The position numbers and the translations under genes were made by a program. The notes under the pieces were generated by a model. That model had not been told where the DNA came from. It did no database searches and worked only from the letters and a program-made list of their open reading frames with translations. Of a stretch of 64,000 nt of DNA, positions 24,802 through 36,000 are shown one piece after another (within the stretch, counting starts at the first letter, position 1; the number at the start of each line of letters is the position of its first letter). Source of the DNA: Amorphophallus konjac (taxonomy: Eukaryota > Streptophyta > Magnoliopsida > Alismatales > Araceae); assembly GCA_022559845.1 (NCBI GenBank), contig CM040126.1, positions 225,252,641 to 225,316,640 on the forward strand, written 5' to 3'.

Positions 24802-25942
24802 TGTTACGCCCCGAGCCTTTATTTCAGCGGAAGACTAACTCGGGGAGCGTGAACAGCCGGCATGGTAAGCCTCTTGCAAGTAAGAATGATCAGAGCGCAA
24901 GACAATCACACAAAATGAATGCAATTGCACAATATTTACTAAAAATCCAACTTCATTCCGTTATCAATCAAATATTCAAAATACAATAACTTTTTTCCAC
25001 CATCTTTCACTCTACTAGACTCAAGAAATAGGAAAATTACATTGACTTTCATCTAAACAATATAGACTTCCTAAGTCTTCGCTCATCTTTATTCACTCTC
25101 GGATCAGCTACTTGAACATTCTGAACCCGAATCAGACTCACTTTCATTTCCTGAAAAAGATTGGAAATAGGTAATGAGCACACTTGCCCAGTAGATATCT
25201 TCGCATCAACATGAAGGCACTATTAAAGTAATTAACAATTTAGCTCTAAAGAAGTAAGGCAAAATCATGCGAATGCGAATATCATGCGATTAAACCAAAG
25301 TAACACGATAATCATGTAAGATAGAGTGAACAAGAATGAACAAGGATGAATGTAACAAGAACATGATATTTGGCCTTTCAAGAACAAGAATGTATCGAGA
25401 ATGCACTTTCACTTTCACTTTCATAACCATAAAGGTTACGCACGAGAATGTCAATCATGTAGCAATTCACTAGATTTTCACGAGTGCTCATGGATTTCAC
25501 TTATTTATAAAGAAAGTACTCCCAACGTAATGTGACGCCAGTAACATCATACCCCATAGTTTATAAAATAGTATGTTTCCGGCAATCAGCCGTGGGGACT
25601 AGCATAGAGCCCTTGGACACAATCAGCGCCCGAACTGCATCTTCACGTATAATTCAAGCTACTTCCATGAGTGTAACAATAAAGTATGGCCAAGAATGTA
25701 ATAAGGTCAATAACTCATGATAACAATAATCAATGAATGAATGCTTCAATTTAGAGTATGAGAGATAAAGAAAAAGATTTAAACAATGTCATACTCACGA
25801 AATAAATCGACAGCATAACGGTACATTCTTTTCTCTTTCCAATCATTATATTAATATTATAAGTTCTAGACTATCATTAGTTCATCTAGAACCTTTGGAA
25901 TATCAACCCTTGGGTCAAACCTTGGGTTAAGTACTTAAGCAA

Positions 25943-26199
25943 TGTGACGGTCGTTTACTGGGCCGTTTCATCATGTAACGCTCCAGTAGTGGGCCGTTAC
26001 AATGATCCGAGTCCAGAATAATAAAAATAGACTCAGAGAAAGGTGACGGTCATACATTGGGCCGTTACATTATGTGACGGACCAGGATTAGGCCGTTACA
26101 TTAGTCTGAACCCCGAATCAAGAATTCAAACTCAGATTAATGTGACGGTCTTATATTGGCCGTTACATGTGCCAGACGGTCCAACACAGAGCCGTTATA
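25943..26199. repeat. Palindrome pairs 1-3 in E LTR
   Basis: Six units of 27-30 bp in three pairs. Unit starts within a pair are 31, 31 and 29 bp apart. Outer arms are TGTGACGG or TGTAACG, with CCGTTACA opposite; the centre varies. The same set is in the 5' LTR at about 30823-31078. Confidence 0.85.
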
Positions 26200-26742
26200 T
26201 TACTGATAATCAGAAAATATCGATAGTGTAGTCTAATCAATGGGATTTAATGGTACAACCAACTCGGCGTCCTAGTGGGAATCCCAGACTCGCGGAGAAT
26301 TACGGAGGCCTTGAAACAAGATTTCCTAGTCCATTGGAAGGAATATCCAATAGAGAGGTCCTCAGGTCCAAGAATAATGTTCCTATAGTGTAAAGTGAAC
26401 TAATGGACAACATACCGGAATATGTGCCATGTACTTATAGAAACGACTCTATTGATAAAGAGTGAAGGTGTAATGATGTGAAACCATGATAAAACTCCAT
26501 TAATACAATTTTGGAAAATCATGATTTAAATATAAACTATAGAATTTTTGGTACATGAAACTAGCATAACTTAAAATAACATGCAATACCTATCATGAAC
26601 AATTAGATAACTGAAGAGTCACATAACAGGTTAAAACTTAGCTATCTAGGGTTAATTATAAGTAAACTTAATTGGTAACTATTCTGTCATGAGCTGACAG
26701 AACACAGAGTCTAACGGTCTAACAGGAGAGCGTCACAATGAT

Positions 26743-26893
26743 TGTGACGGTCTATCGAGGGGCCGTTACAGTAATGTAACGCTCCTGTCCTGGTGCGTTA
26801 GAGACAACGGAGTAAGTAATAGATAACAGAGACTGTGACGGTTCATCGTAAGCCCGTTACTTGAGTGTGGCGGTCCTACTAAGATGCGTCAGA
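26743..26893. repeat. Palindrome pairs 4-5 in E LTR
   Basis: Four units with starts at 26743, 26775, 26834 and 26866; both pairs have a 32-bp period. Right arms are more degenerate (GCGTTAGA, GCGTCAGA). Confidence 0.8.
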
Positions 26894-27425
26894 GCGTCTG
26901 CTGACAGAAACTGATATGAAACCTAAGAGATCAACCCACATCATGTCTGTAAATTAAATACCATGTCTATCCTATGCATGATAACAAAGTATAGGCTATC
27001 TACATGCATGGGTTTCAGTGAATAGACAAGATAACATCTTTTAATTTTTTACTTAGGGCTAAGAGATATATGAATGCATAGAACTATTAAAATATGAAAT
27101 TCATGATCTATCATGCATGGAATTCAATCAAACCAGGGGGCTTTTAGTCCTATCAAGGGGCTTTTAGTCCTACCTCTTAACTTGGCTTTAAACTTCCAAT
27201 TTAGGGTTTGAAAAAACGTGCCCTAGTTCTCCTCTTCCTATGACTTTTCAGCAACTTCCTTGGGCTCTAACTCCACGACCTCTTGACCTAAAGACATGAA
27301 ATTTGAAGAGGAGTTAGTCTAAAGTATTGTAAATAAATTCCTCTAAAGAACTTACCCAAGATTATGACTCTTACCTTGATTCCATGCGAGCAAAAGTAAG
27401 GGTCGCACAGTTCAGAACTAGGTCC

Positions 27426-27433
27426 TATTTATA
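27426..27433 (-). promoter_or_regulatory. TATA box of E 3' LTR
   Basis: TATAAATA followed by GGACC on the minus strand, about 825 bp into the LTR; the 5' LTR copy is at 32304-32311. Confidence 0.55.
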
Positions 27434-27606
27434 GAGTTCTAGCTAGGGTTTGAGGATTAGATCGATTCTAGAGTCCTTATTCTGCCAGAATCTAATCCCT
27501 AAGAGTCCTTAGTAGTGTTATGAACTCTCCCAAGTCGATCCCTAGTGGATAAGATCTCAAGGTTCTGATCTTTCTACTCGTTCTTTCCTTCACGGAACTA
27601 ATAGGG

Positions 27607-27938
27607 TGTAACGGCTGTAGACCTCTACGTTACAAGCATGTGACGGTCTCACGATAGACCGTTACATTCAATGTTCCCAAAATTTAACATTAATCAAACT
27701 CTTTTACTAATTATCATATATAAGTATTTATATAGTTTGTATCTATCCTTATTCTGCTAAAACCTGACTTCTAAGAGTCCCTAGTGATTTTACATGTCAT
27801 TCTAATTAGGTCTCTTATGGATATGATCATCAAGTTCTAATCTTTTTATACATTCTCTTACTTACAGAACATGCAGGCTGTGACGGTCTAGGGTATACGC
27901 GTCACAAGGCTGTGGCGGTCACGTGATGGACCGTTACA
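27607..27938. repeat. Palindrome pairs 6-7 in E LTR
   Basis: Units at 27607/27639 and 27879/27911, both 32 bp apart. On the element strand these lie upstream of the TATA box. Unit 27639 (TGTGACGGTC, GACCGTTACA) is among the most symmetrical. Confidence 0.85.
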
Positions 27939-28257
27939 TTCGACGCATTCAGAATTTTATTTTTAATAAAACTCTTTTATTTATTTTTCATCTAGTTATC
28001 CTATTAAGTGGTGTTTATCCTTTAAAATCCATGAATAGGCTTAATAACCTTCTAGAATATGGGCCAAACTTAATGGGCTTGGTCCTTAAACCTTTTGGAC
28101 TTTATTTAAATGGATTTGGTTAATTATTTAACACAAATGGGCCTTATAATGACTTATTAATCTAATAACCCATTTATTAATACATTTAGGCCTTTATAAA
28201 TTCTAGAAAATTATTTATAAATTCACAAGTTATTTACATAAATTCTGGGGTCTTAAA

Positions 28258-28270
28258 CCCTCCCCCACTT
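28258..28270 (-). promoter_or_regulatory. E: polypurine tract
   Basis: The minus strand reads AAGTGGGGGAGGG against the 3' LTR start. Confidence 0.85.
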
Positions 28271-28421
28271 AAGAGAATTTGGTCCCCAAATTCAATATAT
28301 GGATTCTGGAGAGTGCACTTATTTTAATGTATTAAGAATTAACCACTTAAGAGAATTTGGTCACCAAATTCAATATAGGGATTTTGGAGAGTGCACTTAT
28401 TTTAATGTATTAAGAATTAAT
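28266..28421. repeat. Two 78-bp direct repeats beside the PPT of E
   Basis: CACTTAAGAGAATTTGGT starts a unit at 28266 and again at 28344. The units match closely over 78 bp, but only the first is joined to the G-rich tract. Confidence 0.85.
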
Positions 28422-29449
28422 GTTAGGCGACTGGGTTAAGAGAGTACCTTTTATCATCTTACCTTCCTTGTCTAGAATGGCATTTAATCGACCTTGCTTC
28501 CCGCGTTCGTTATTATCCCTTGAAGATTGTCCATTGATGAAAGGACATAGGGGCAGGCGATGTTCCCGGCTTCCACATTTGAGACAAGCACCGAGACGCT
28601 TCCAACATTGTTCTGCCGAGTGCCCAAATTTTTCACAAAATGAGCAAGGTGCCACGGCTTGCTCCTTCTCTTCTTTAACTTTCTTATCCTTCCCATTTCC
28701 ATTTCCATTTCTTTTTCTGTTACCGTTCCCATTACGGGACCTCTTAATGTGACGGTTTTCGCCCTCATCTATTTCTTTCTCTTCTTGCCTATCATGTTTT
28801 CGGCTTGACCTTTCTTCTTGGAGCCTCTCCACTTTCTCCATGGTTCTTTCACATAGATGCGCTCTTTGAACCATCTCGGTATAGGTGCGGATATTCTGAG
28901 TTCCAAGTTGTTGGATGAATCCGGGTCTTAAACCATCCATAAATCGGTTGGCTTTCAATAAATCTGTGCTTATCAAGTGAGGAGCATATGGTGCTAGTCG
29001 AGAGAATTGTAATTCATACTCTGCCACGGACATCGTGCCCTGTTTTAAGGAGGCAAATTCCATAGCCTTTCTCTCTTTCACATGCTCGGAAAAGTACTTG
29101 GCTCGATAAAGTGTAAGAAAACTCTCCCATGTATGAGGTGCATCGGCAGGTGGCATTGGAATGGATTTCCACCATGTACGAGCATCCTTATTTAATTGGA
29201 ATGTGGCAAGTCGAACTTTCTCCTGGTTGGTGCATTGCATGACATCGAATATTCGATTCATTTCATCGATCCAATTTTCTGCTTCATCCGGGTTAGAAGA
29301 TCCAGAGAATCATAGAGGATTTAAACTTCGAAAGTTGCCATGCAAGTTACCCGCGCCAGCCTTCCACCGGCTTGGGCCACTGTTTGTAGCGCTTGAGTAA
29401 GTCCCGCAACAGTTTGCTGCATCTCATCCCAGTTTATACGATGAGCCAT
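28410..29449 (-). pseudogene. gag: E: gag with two zinc knuckles
   Basis: The likely start is ATG at 29449 (MAHRINWDEMQQ). A frameshift near 29345 and a stop near 29310 precede a long frame of 283 codons (29261-28410). That frame has the gypsy capsid domain (EKVRLATFQLNKDARTWWKS, YRAKYF, KQGTMSVAEYELQFSRLAPYA, FMDGLRP) and a basic Arg/Asn/Gly linker. Two CCHC knuckles follow, at C206-C209-H214-C219 and C226-C229-H234-C239. The pattern resembles chromovirus (Tekay/Del-type) gag. It is the only protein the element codes for. The long frame itself is undamaged, so loss of function is confined to the N-terminal end. Confidence 0.88.
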
Positions 29450-29661
29450 TGAGAATCAAGGTACCTGAGAATCATGGACATTTTAGTTATTTAGAGTCGG
29501 GAAGATTTATCCTAAGATAATTTCTATATAACTATCTCATCCCGGGCTCTACCCAATCCTCACGTGGTGCGGAAGTTTCTTCCTTAGTTCATAAGTAGGG
29601 GTCCTTAAACCTTGGACTTATCATATGACATGATTCCTTCTTCCTAAGTCCTGAGACTTAG
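29450..29661 (-). other. E: leader between PBS and gag
   Basis: About 210 bp with no recognised feature. Confidence 0.5.
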
Positions 29662-29673
29662 GCTCTGATACCA
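29662..29673 (-). promoter_or_regulatory. E: primer binding site, initiator Met tRNA
   Basis: The minus strand reads TGGTATCAGAGC, seven bases from the end of the 5' LTR. Confidence 0.9.
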
Positions 29674-29680
29674 ACTTAAC

Positions 29681-32600
29681 TGTCACGCCCCGAGCCTTTA
29701 TTTCAGCGGAAGACTAACTCGGGGAGCGCGAACAACCGTCATGGTAAGACTCTTGCAAGCAAGAATGATCAGAGCGCAAGACAATCACACAAAATGAATG
29801 CAATTGCACAATATTTACTAAAAATCCAACTTCATTCTGTTATTAATCAAATATTCAAAATACAATAACTTTTCCACCATCTTTCACTCTACTAGACTCA
29901 AGAAATTGGAAAATTACATTGACTCCATCTAAACAATATAGACTTCCTAAGTCTTCGCTCATCTTTATTCACTCTCGGATCCGCTACTTGAACATTCTGA
30001 ACCCGAATCAGACTCACTTTTATTTCCTAAAAAAGATTGGAAATAGGTAATGAGCACACTTGCCCAGTAGGTATCTTCGCATCAACATGAAGGCACTATT
30101 AAAGTAATTAACAATTTAGCTCTAAAGAAGTAAGGCAAAATCATGTGAATGCGAATATCATGCGATTAAACCAAAGTAACACGATAATCATGTAAGATAG
30201 AGTGAACAAGAATGAACAAGGATGAATGTAACAAGAACATGATATTTGGCCTTTCAAGAACAAGAATGTATCGAGAATGCACTTTCACTTTCACTTTCAT
30301 AACCATAAAGGTTACGCACGAGAATGTCAATCATGTAGCAATTCACTAGATTTTCACGAGTGCTCATGGATTTCACTTATTTATAAAGAAAGTACTCCCA
30401 GCGCAATGCGACGCCAGTAGCATCATACCCCATGGTTTATAAAACAGTATGTTTCCGATAATCAGCCGTGGGGACTAGCATAGAGCCCTTGGACACAATC
30501 AGCGCCCGAACTGTATCTTCACGTATAAATCAAGCTACTTCCATGAGTGTAACAATAAAGTATGGCCAAGAATGTAATAAGGTCAATAACTCATGATAAC
30601 AACAATCAATGAATGAATGCTTCAATTTAGAGTATGAGAGATAAAGAAAAAGATTTAAACAATGTCATGCTCACGGAAATAAATCAACAGCATAACCGTA
30701 CATTCTTTTCTCTTTCCAATCATTATATTAATATTATAAGTTCTAGACTATCATTAGTTCATCTAGAACCTTTGGAATATCAACCCTTGGGTCAAACCTT
30801 GGGTTAAGTACTTAAGCAAAGTGACGATCGTTTACTAGGCCGTTTCATCATGTAACGCTCCAGTAGTGGGCCGTTACAATGATCAGAGTCCAGAACAATA
30901 AAAATAGACTCAGAGAAAGGTGACGGTCATACATTGGGCCGTTACATTATGTGACGGTCCAGGATTAGGCTGTTACATTAGTCTGAATCCCGAATCAAGA
31001 ATTCAAACTCAGATCAATGTGACGGTCTTATATTGGCCATTACATGTGCCTGACGGTCCAACACAGAGCCGTTATATTACTGATAATCAGAAAATATCGA
31101 TAGTTTAGTCTAATCAATGGGCTTTAATAGTACAACCAACTCGGCGTCCTAGTGGGAATCCCAGGCTCGTGGAGAATTACGGAGGCCTTGAAACAAGATT
31201 TCCTAGTCTATTGGAAGGAATATCCAATAGAGAGGTCCTCAGGTCCAAGAATAATGTTCCTATAGTGTAAAGTGAACTAATGGACAACATACCGGAATAT
31301 GTGCCATGTACTTATAGAAACGACTCTATTGATAAAGAGTGAAGGTGTAATGATGTAAAACCATGATAAAACTCCATTAATACAATTTTGGAAAATCATG
31401 ATTTAAATACAAACTATAGAATTTTTGGTACATGAAACTAGCACAACTTAAAATAACATGCAATACCTATCATGAACAATTAGATAACTGAAGAGTCACA
31501 TAACATGTTAAAACTTAGCTATCTAGGGTTAATTATAAGTAAACTTAATTGGTAACTATTCTGTCGTGAGCTGACAGAACACATAGTCTAACGGGAGAGC
31601 GTCACAATGATTATGACGGTCTATCGAGGGGCCGTTACAGTAATGTAACGCTCCTGTCCTGGTGCATTAGAGACAACAGAGTAAGCAATCGATAACAGAG
31701 ACTGTGACGGTTCATCGTAAGCCCGTTACTTGAGTGTGACGGTCCTACTAAGATGCGTCAGAGCGTCTGCTGACAGAAACTGATATGAAACCTAAGAGAT
31801 CAACCCACACCATGTATGTAAATCAAATACCATGTCTATCATAGGCATGATAACAAAGTATAGGCTATCTACATGCATGGGTTTCAGTGAATAGACAAGA
31901 TAACATCTTTTAATTTTCTACTTAGGGCTAAGAGATGTATGAATGCATAGAACTATTAAAACATAAAATTCATGATCTATCATGCATGGAATTCAATCAA
32001 ACCAGGGGGCTTTTAGTCCTATCAAAGGGTTTTTGCCGTTCATGAGATAACCTACCTCTTAACATGACTTTAAACTTCCAATTTAGAGTTTTAAAAAACG
32101 TGCCCTAGTTCTCCTCTTCCTATGACTTTTCAGCAACTTCCTTGGGCTCTAACTCCACGACCTCATGACCTAAAGACGTGAAATTTGGAGAGTAGTTAGT
32201 CTAAAGTATTGTAAACAAATTCCTCTAAAGAATTTACCCAAGATTATGACTCCTTACCTTGATTCCACGCGAGCAAAAGTACGCACAGTTCAGAAATAGG
32301 TCCTATTTATAGAGTTCTAGCTAGGGTTTGAGGATTAGATCGATTCTAGAGTCCTTATTCTGTAAGAATATAATCCCTAAGAGTCCTTAGTAGTGTTATG
32401 AACTCTCCCAAGTCGATCCCTAGTGGATAAGATCTCAAGGTTCTGATCTTTCTACTCGTTCTTTCCTTCACAGAACTAACATGGTGTAACGGCTGTAGAC
32501 CCCTGCGTTACAAGCATGTGACGGTCTCACGATAGACCGTTACATTCAATGTTCCCAGAGTTTAACATTAATCAAACTCTTTTACTAATTATCCTATATA

Positions 32601-33135
32601 AGTATTTATATAATTTGTATCTATCCTTATTCTGCTAAAACCTGACTTATAAGAGTCCCTAGTGATTGTACATGTCATTCTAATTAGGTCTCTTATGGAT
32701 AGGATCATCAAGTTCTAATCTTTTTATACATTCTCTTACTTACGGAACTTGCAGGCTGTGACGGTCTAGGGTATACGCGTCACAAGGCTGTGGAGGTCGC
32801 CTGATGGACCGTTACATTCAACGCATTCAGAATTTTATTTTTAATAAAACTCTTTTATTTATTTTTCATCTAGTTATCCTATTAAGTGGTGTTTATCCTT
32901 TAAAATCCGTGAATAGGCTTAATAACCTTCTAGAATATAGGCCAAACTTAATGGGCTGGGTCCTTAAACCTTTTGGACTTTATTTAAATGGAGTTGGTTA
33001 ATTATTTAACACAAATGGGCCTTATAATGACTTATTAATCTAATAACCCATTTATTAATACGTTTAGGCCTTTATAAATTCTAAAAAATTATTTATAAAT
33101 TCAAAAATTATTTACATCGATTCTGGGGTCTTACA
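29681..33135 (-). mobile_element. E: 5' LTR
   Basis: Plus strand TGTCACGCCC to GGGGTCTTACA, 3455 bp, matching 24802-28257 along its length, including all palindrome pairs. Confidence 0.95.
32304..32311 (-). promoter_or_regulatory. TATA box of E 5' LTR
   Basis: TATAAATAGGACC on the minus strand. This is the copy that would drive the element. Confidence 0.55.
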
Positions 33136-33140
33136 ACAAT
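33136..33140. repeat. Target site duplication of E, right copy
   Basis: ACAAT, identical to 24797-24801. Confidence 0.92.
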
Positions 33141-33857
33141 AAAGTTACTCTCCTGGAGCCAAAGAGACCCAGCGATGCCAAGAGGAAGGATGATCCTCGA
33201 TATTGCCCATATCATTAGATGCTCAGGCACACCATCGAAGATTGCTATGTGTTCAAAGACATCATTGAAGGCATGATCAAGAAGGGAGTGTTCCAAATGG
33301 GCGAATGCAAGGTGGAGCCACCGCGCCCTCACGAGATGCCTGTGATGGGGGCCACGGCCAATATGATATCTTTATATCAACAATTGCCCGAAGAGGTGGC
33401 AGAAGCTTGTACCAAGCATACCTACGAGGCGTTCGTCCTGACCCCCGCAAAGGACCAGGAAAATTGGCAAATGGTGCCAAAGAAGACAAGAATAAAGTCA
33501 GCATCCCGCCCTACCCAAGGAATCCAAATTCATGGTGTCACACCTCAGCTACCACAGCCGGTTGTAACCCCAATCTGGTATGAAACCACTCCTCAACTGC
33601 TCCTCCAAAGGCCAACCGATTATAGGAAGAAGTAGCTCCCACTGTGGATGCACATACAAGCCAGCCCCGTAGTCAAACGATTGCAAGCGATCATCGATGG
33701 GTTGGAGGAATATGAACAACACAAGATCCAGCCGGTGTAGCTGAAGGAATATGTCCCTTGGGAGCATTTTGAAGCCCTGGGGTTGGCCGAAGAAGCCGAA
33801 TTCGAAGTGGAAGAACCATGAATATGAGATGGACCTCCCTAAGAATAGTCGCCAATT
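33141..33857 (+). pseudogene. gag: C: gag C-terminal part
   Basis: The frame resumes in register after E (KVTLLEPKRPSDAKRKDDPR). It carries the Tat-type Cys/His box CPYH-x-HTIEDCYVFKD, interrupted by a TAG between CPYH and MLRH where a Gln codon is usual. It then runs open to a stop at 33635. From there to 33857 the same region continues with several stops (near 33635, 33740 and 33820). The nearly identical box at 36.67-36.73 kb is intact. Confidence 0.82.
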
Positions 33858-34988
33858 GTGAAGGAGAAGAAAAAGAACAAGAAGTCAAAGAATAAAAGAA
33901 AATGCAGCATTGTGTCCTGTAATACCTTGTCGGCTTTGTTCAACATAGCCCAAAACTCCGAAGAGGAGGATGAAGAAATAGGCTTCGCACCAGCCGAAGC
34001 AAATCAAGCTGGAGCTTCTACTTCCCAGCATGCCACCAGATCTGGGAGGAGATGGGGACGCTTGCCCCCAGCCAATCACAATATCATATTCAGGGGTGAA
34101 CCTTCGTATCAAATCCCCGAACCTGAAGTGAAAGGTGCGAGAGTCCCACCTCCATCGGGCCTCGACCCTGAAGATACAACCGGCGAAGTGGTTCCCTCAT
34201 TCGCCAAATTTCTGCTTGCACAGAAGGGTAAACAGCCAAGCCAGCAGCCCGATCCAAAGGCCAAAAACACTTCTGCCATGATCTCCGAAGTGCCACCCCC
34301 GAAAAACAAAGATAGTGAGGGCACTGCCGTTGCGACTAAGCCTGTGCAGATGAAGGAACTAGCTGACCAAGAAAGTGTGGATCGGGCGGCCCCTGAAGAG
34401 GAAGACAAACTATCTTCTCCGTCGACTCCTCTGGCACCGAAGCATGGTAAGCATAGCAAAGCCGAAGAAGCCAGGCTGGCCAATGTCAGAGCCGACAATA
34501 GGATAATGAGGCAATTGAAAAGAATCCTGGCAAGATTCAGCGTCTGGGAGATACTCTCTCTAGATGAAGAAACCAGGCAGGCTGTCATTGTAGCTTTGCA
34601 AACCCCAGCATACTATGAGAGCTGCTTCTCCGAGATGCATTCGGGGATAGCCATTACTTTCACCAAAGAAGATGTGCTCCTACCTTTGGCTATCCACAAT
34701 AGACCCTTGTACATGAGGGGGCAGTTGAACGGCCAGCCCATAAATAGGATCCTGGTTGACCCAGGGGAAGTAGTGAACATACTCCCCTATGGGGTCTACC
34801 AGAAGTATTATTTCAATGCACACCTGATTGAGGTTAGGGACATGAAGATAGCTGGGTTTAACCAGAAGTTTGAAGTCCCAGTAGGCATAGTGGAGTTCGA
34901 GCTTTTGTTGGGGGACTTCACCACCAAGGTGCAGTTCCATGTCATCAACTCCGATACTTCATACAAAGCATTGTTGGGCCGACCCTAG
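33858..34988 (+). pseudogene. pol: C: aspartic protease region
   Basis: This frame of 376 codons starts basic (Lys-rich), with a long disordered middle, Pro/Glu/Ser-rich. It ends with a Tat-type protease: near residue 300 the active-site stretch is RILVDPGEVVNILPYGVY, and the domain closes with SYKALLGRP. The usual motif in this family is D-G-G/S at that place, so Asp is kept but the following residues are changed (D-P-G), and activity is doubtful. A TAG follows LLGRP where a Trp codon is usual. The frame then continues (STLHQCNKYSRDGK) with further stops. Confidence 0.8.
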
Positions 34989-36000
34989 CTACATCAGAAC
35001 CGGGTGGTGTCTTCCACTTTGCACCAGTGCAACAAGTACTCTCGGGATGGAAAAGAAGAAAGAATATTTGCTGACTTACACCCCTTTGAGGTGTTTGAAT
35101 GCCATCTACTTGATGCATCACTCTCTATGGAGAGGCCGAAGTGGATCCCCCGTTAAACGTAAAGCAAAGGAAAAAAGATAGCAGAAGATAGCGACTGGTT
35201 CCCTCCGCCGTCGCCCGACTATGTGGCTTCGCAGGAGGTGTCACACATTTCCAAAGTTGAAGGGGGTGGTTCAAGCAATTCCATCTGATATTCACCCCGA
35301 GTCGGGGATGCTGAAGCTCGAGAATTTGTTGGGATACGTGAAGGTCCCTCCAGGGATCACATAGCCCCTTACAAATATAGACTGTCAAACGATCGAATTC
35401 TTGAAGATGTTGGAGGTGCCAAATCCAGAGGGTCAACCTACAATATTCTACATAGTTAATGAACAGCCAGTGAAAAGGGATGATGATTGCAGATTCCCCA
35501 AAGAAATTCACGGCCTTGTCATCCCTATCATGGGGCTTCTTGATATATCCGACAAAATGGTGAAGATGGTCAGGATGCAACAGCTTCCCTTCTTCAAGAC
35601 TGAAAGTCAAAACCAAATGTTTAAGAAGTTGTGGTGCCCACCCAACTTGGATAGAGAACTCCTAAAGATTACCTAACACCTAGGCTTGGGTTTCTCAATA
35701 GAAGAATTCTATGAAGCAGACATGATATTTATCTCAACTCCGACTGGCGACGATCCTCTAGAAGATCCAGATACATAGGAAGTTGAGAGCCAGGAGCAAC
35801 ATATGCCTCTGACTGGCGAAACCCAAGATGAAGAAGTGTTCCTCTGGAACCCACATCCATGCAAAGATATAGGGATGGCCCCATCCACTTCTGAGGGGCT
35901 GGTCCTAGATAGTCATGATGATGGGGTGCTGCCACCCCCGCCCGACGTCGCAACGGAAGGTAGTGGTCCAAGATACGCTCCGGATTTTCCCTAATTCCAC
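34989..36000 (+). pseudogene. pol: C: protease-to-RT linker, broken
   Basis: The sequence continues the C polyprotein: LHQNRVVSSTLHQC (34989 on), an open frame 35401-35676, and a piece with HLGLGF-type wording near 35680. All are separated by stops. Linkers of this kind join protease to RT in Tat elements. Near 35770-36000 the sequence changes into the run-up to a second gag. Confidence 0.55.

Larger units (their letters stand above)
24802..28257 (-). mobile_element. E: 3' LTR, with seven pairs of phased palindromes
   Basis: Plus strand TGTTACGCCC to GGGGTCTTAAA; the end is CTTACA in the other copy. It contains fourteen imperfect palindromes of the form TGTGACGGTC-N-GGCCGTTACA. Starts are at 25943/25974, 26042/26073, 26141/26170, 26743/26775, 26834/26866, 27607/27639 and 27879/27911. 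No coding sequence is recognised. Confidence 0.93.
24802..33135 (-). mobile_element. E: gag-only (TR-GAG type) Ty3/gypsy element
   Basis: 8,334 bp with a perfect ACAAT duplication. The LTRs are 3456 and 3455 bp and differ at only scattered positions. The interior is just 1.42 kb and holds a PPT, a gag frame and a Met-tRNA primer site, with no trace of protease, RT or integrase. It therefore depends on a related autonomous element. The LTRs make up over 80 percent of its length. It inserted in gag of C. Confidence 0.93.

Noticed and set aside
25943..27938. CRISPR-like array from the regularly spaced palindromes
   Set aside because: Eukaryotic LTR, no leader or cas genes, units are paired palindromes and not equal repeats with unique spacers.
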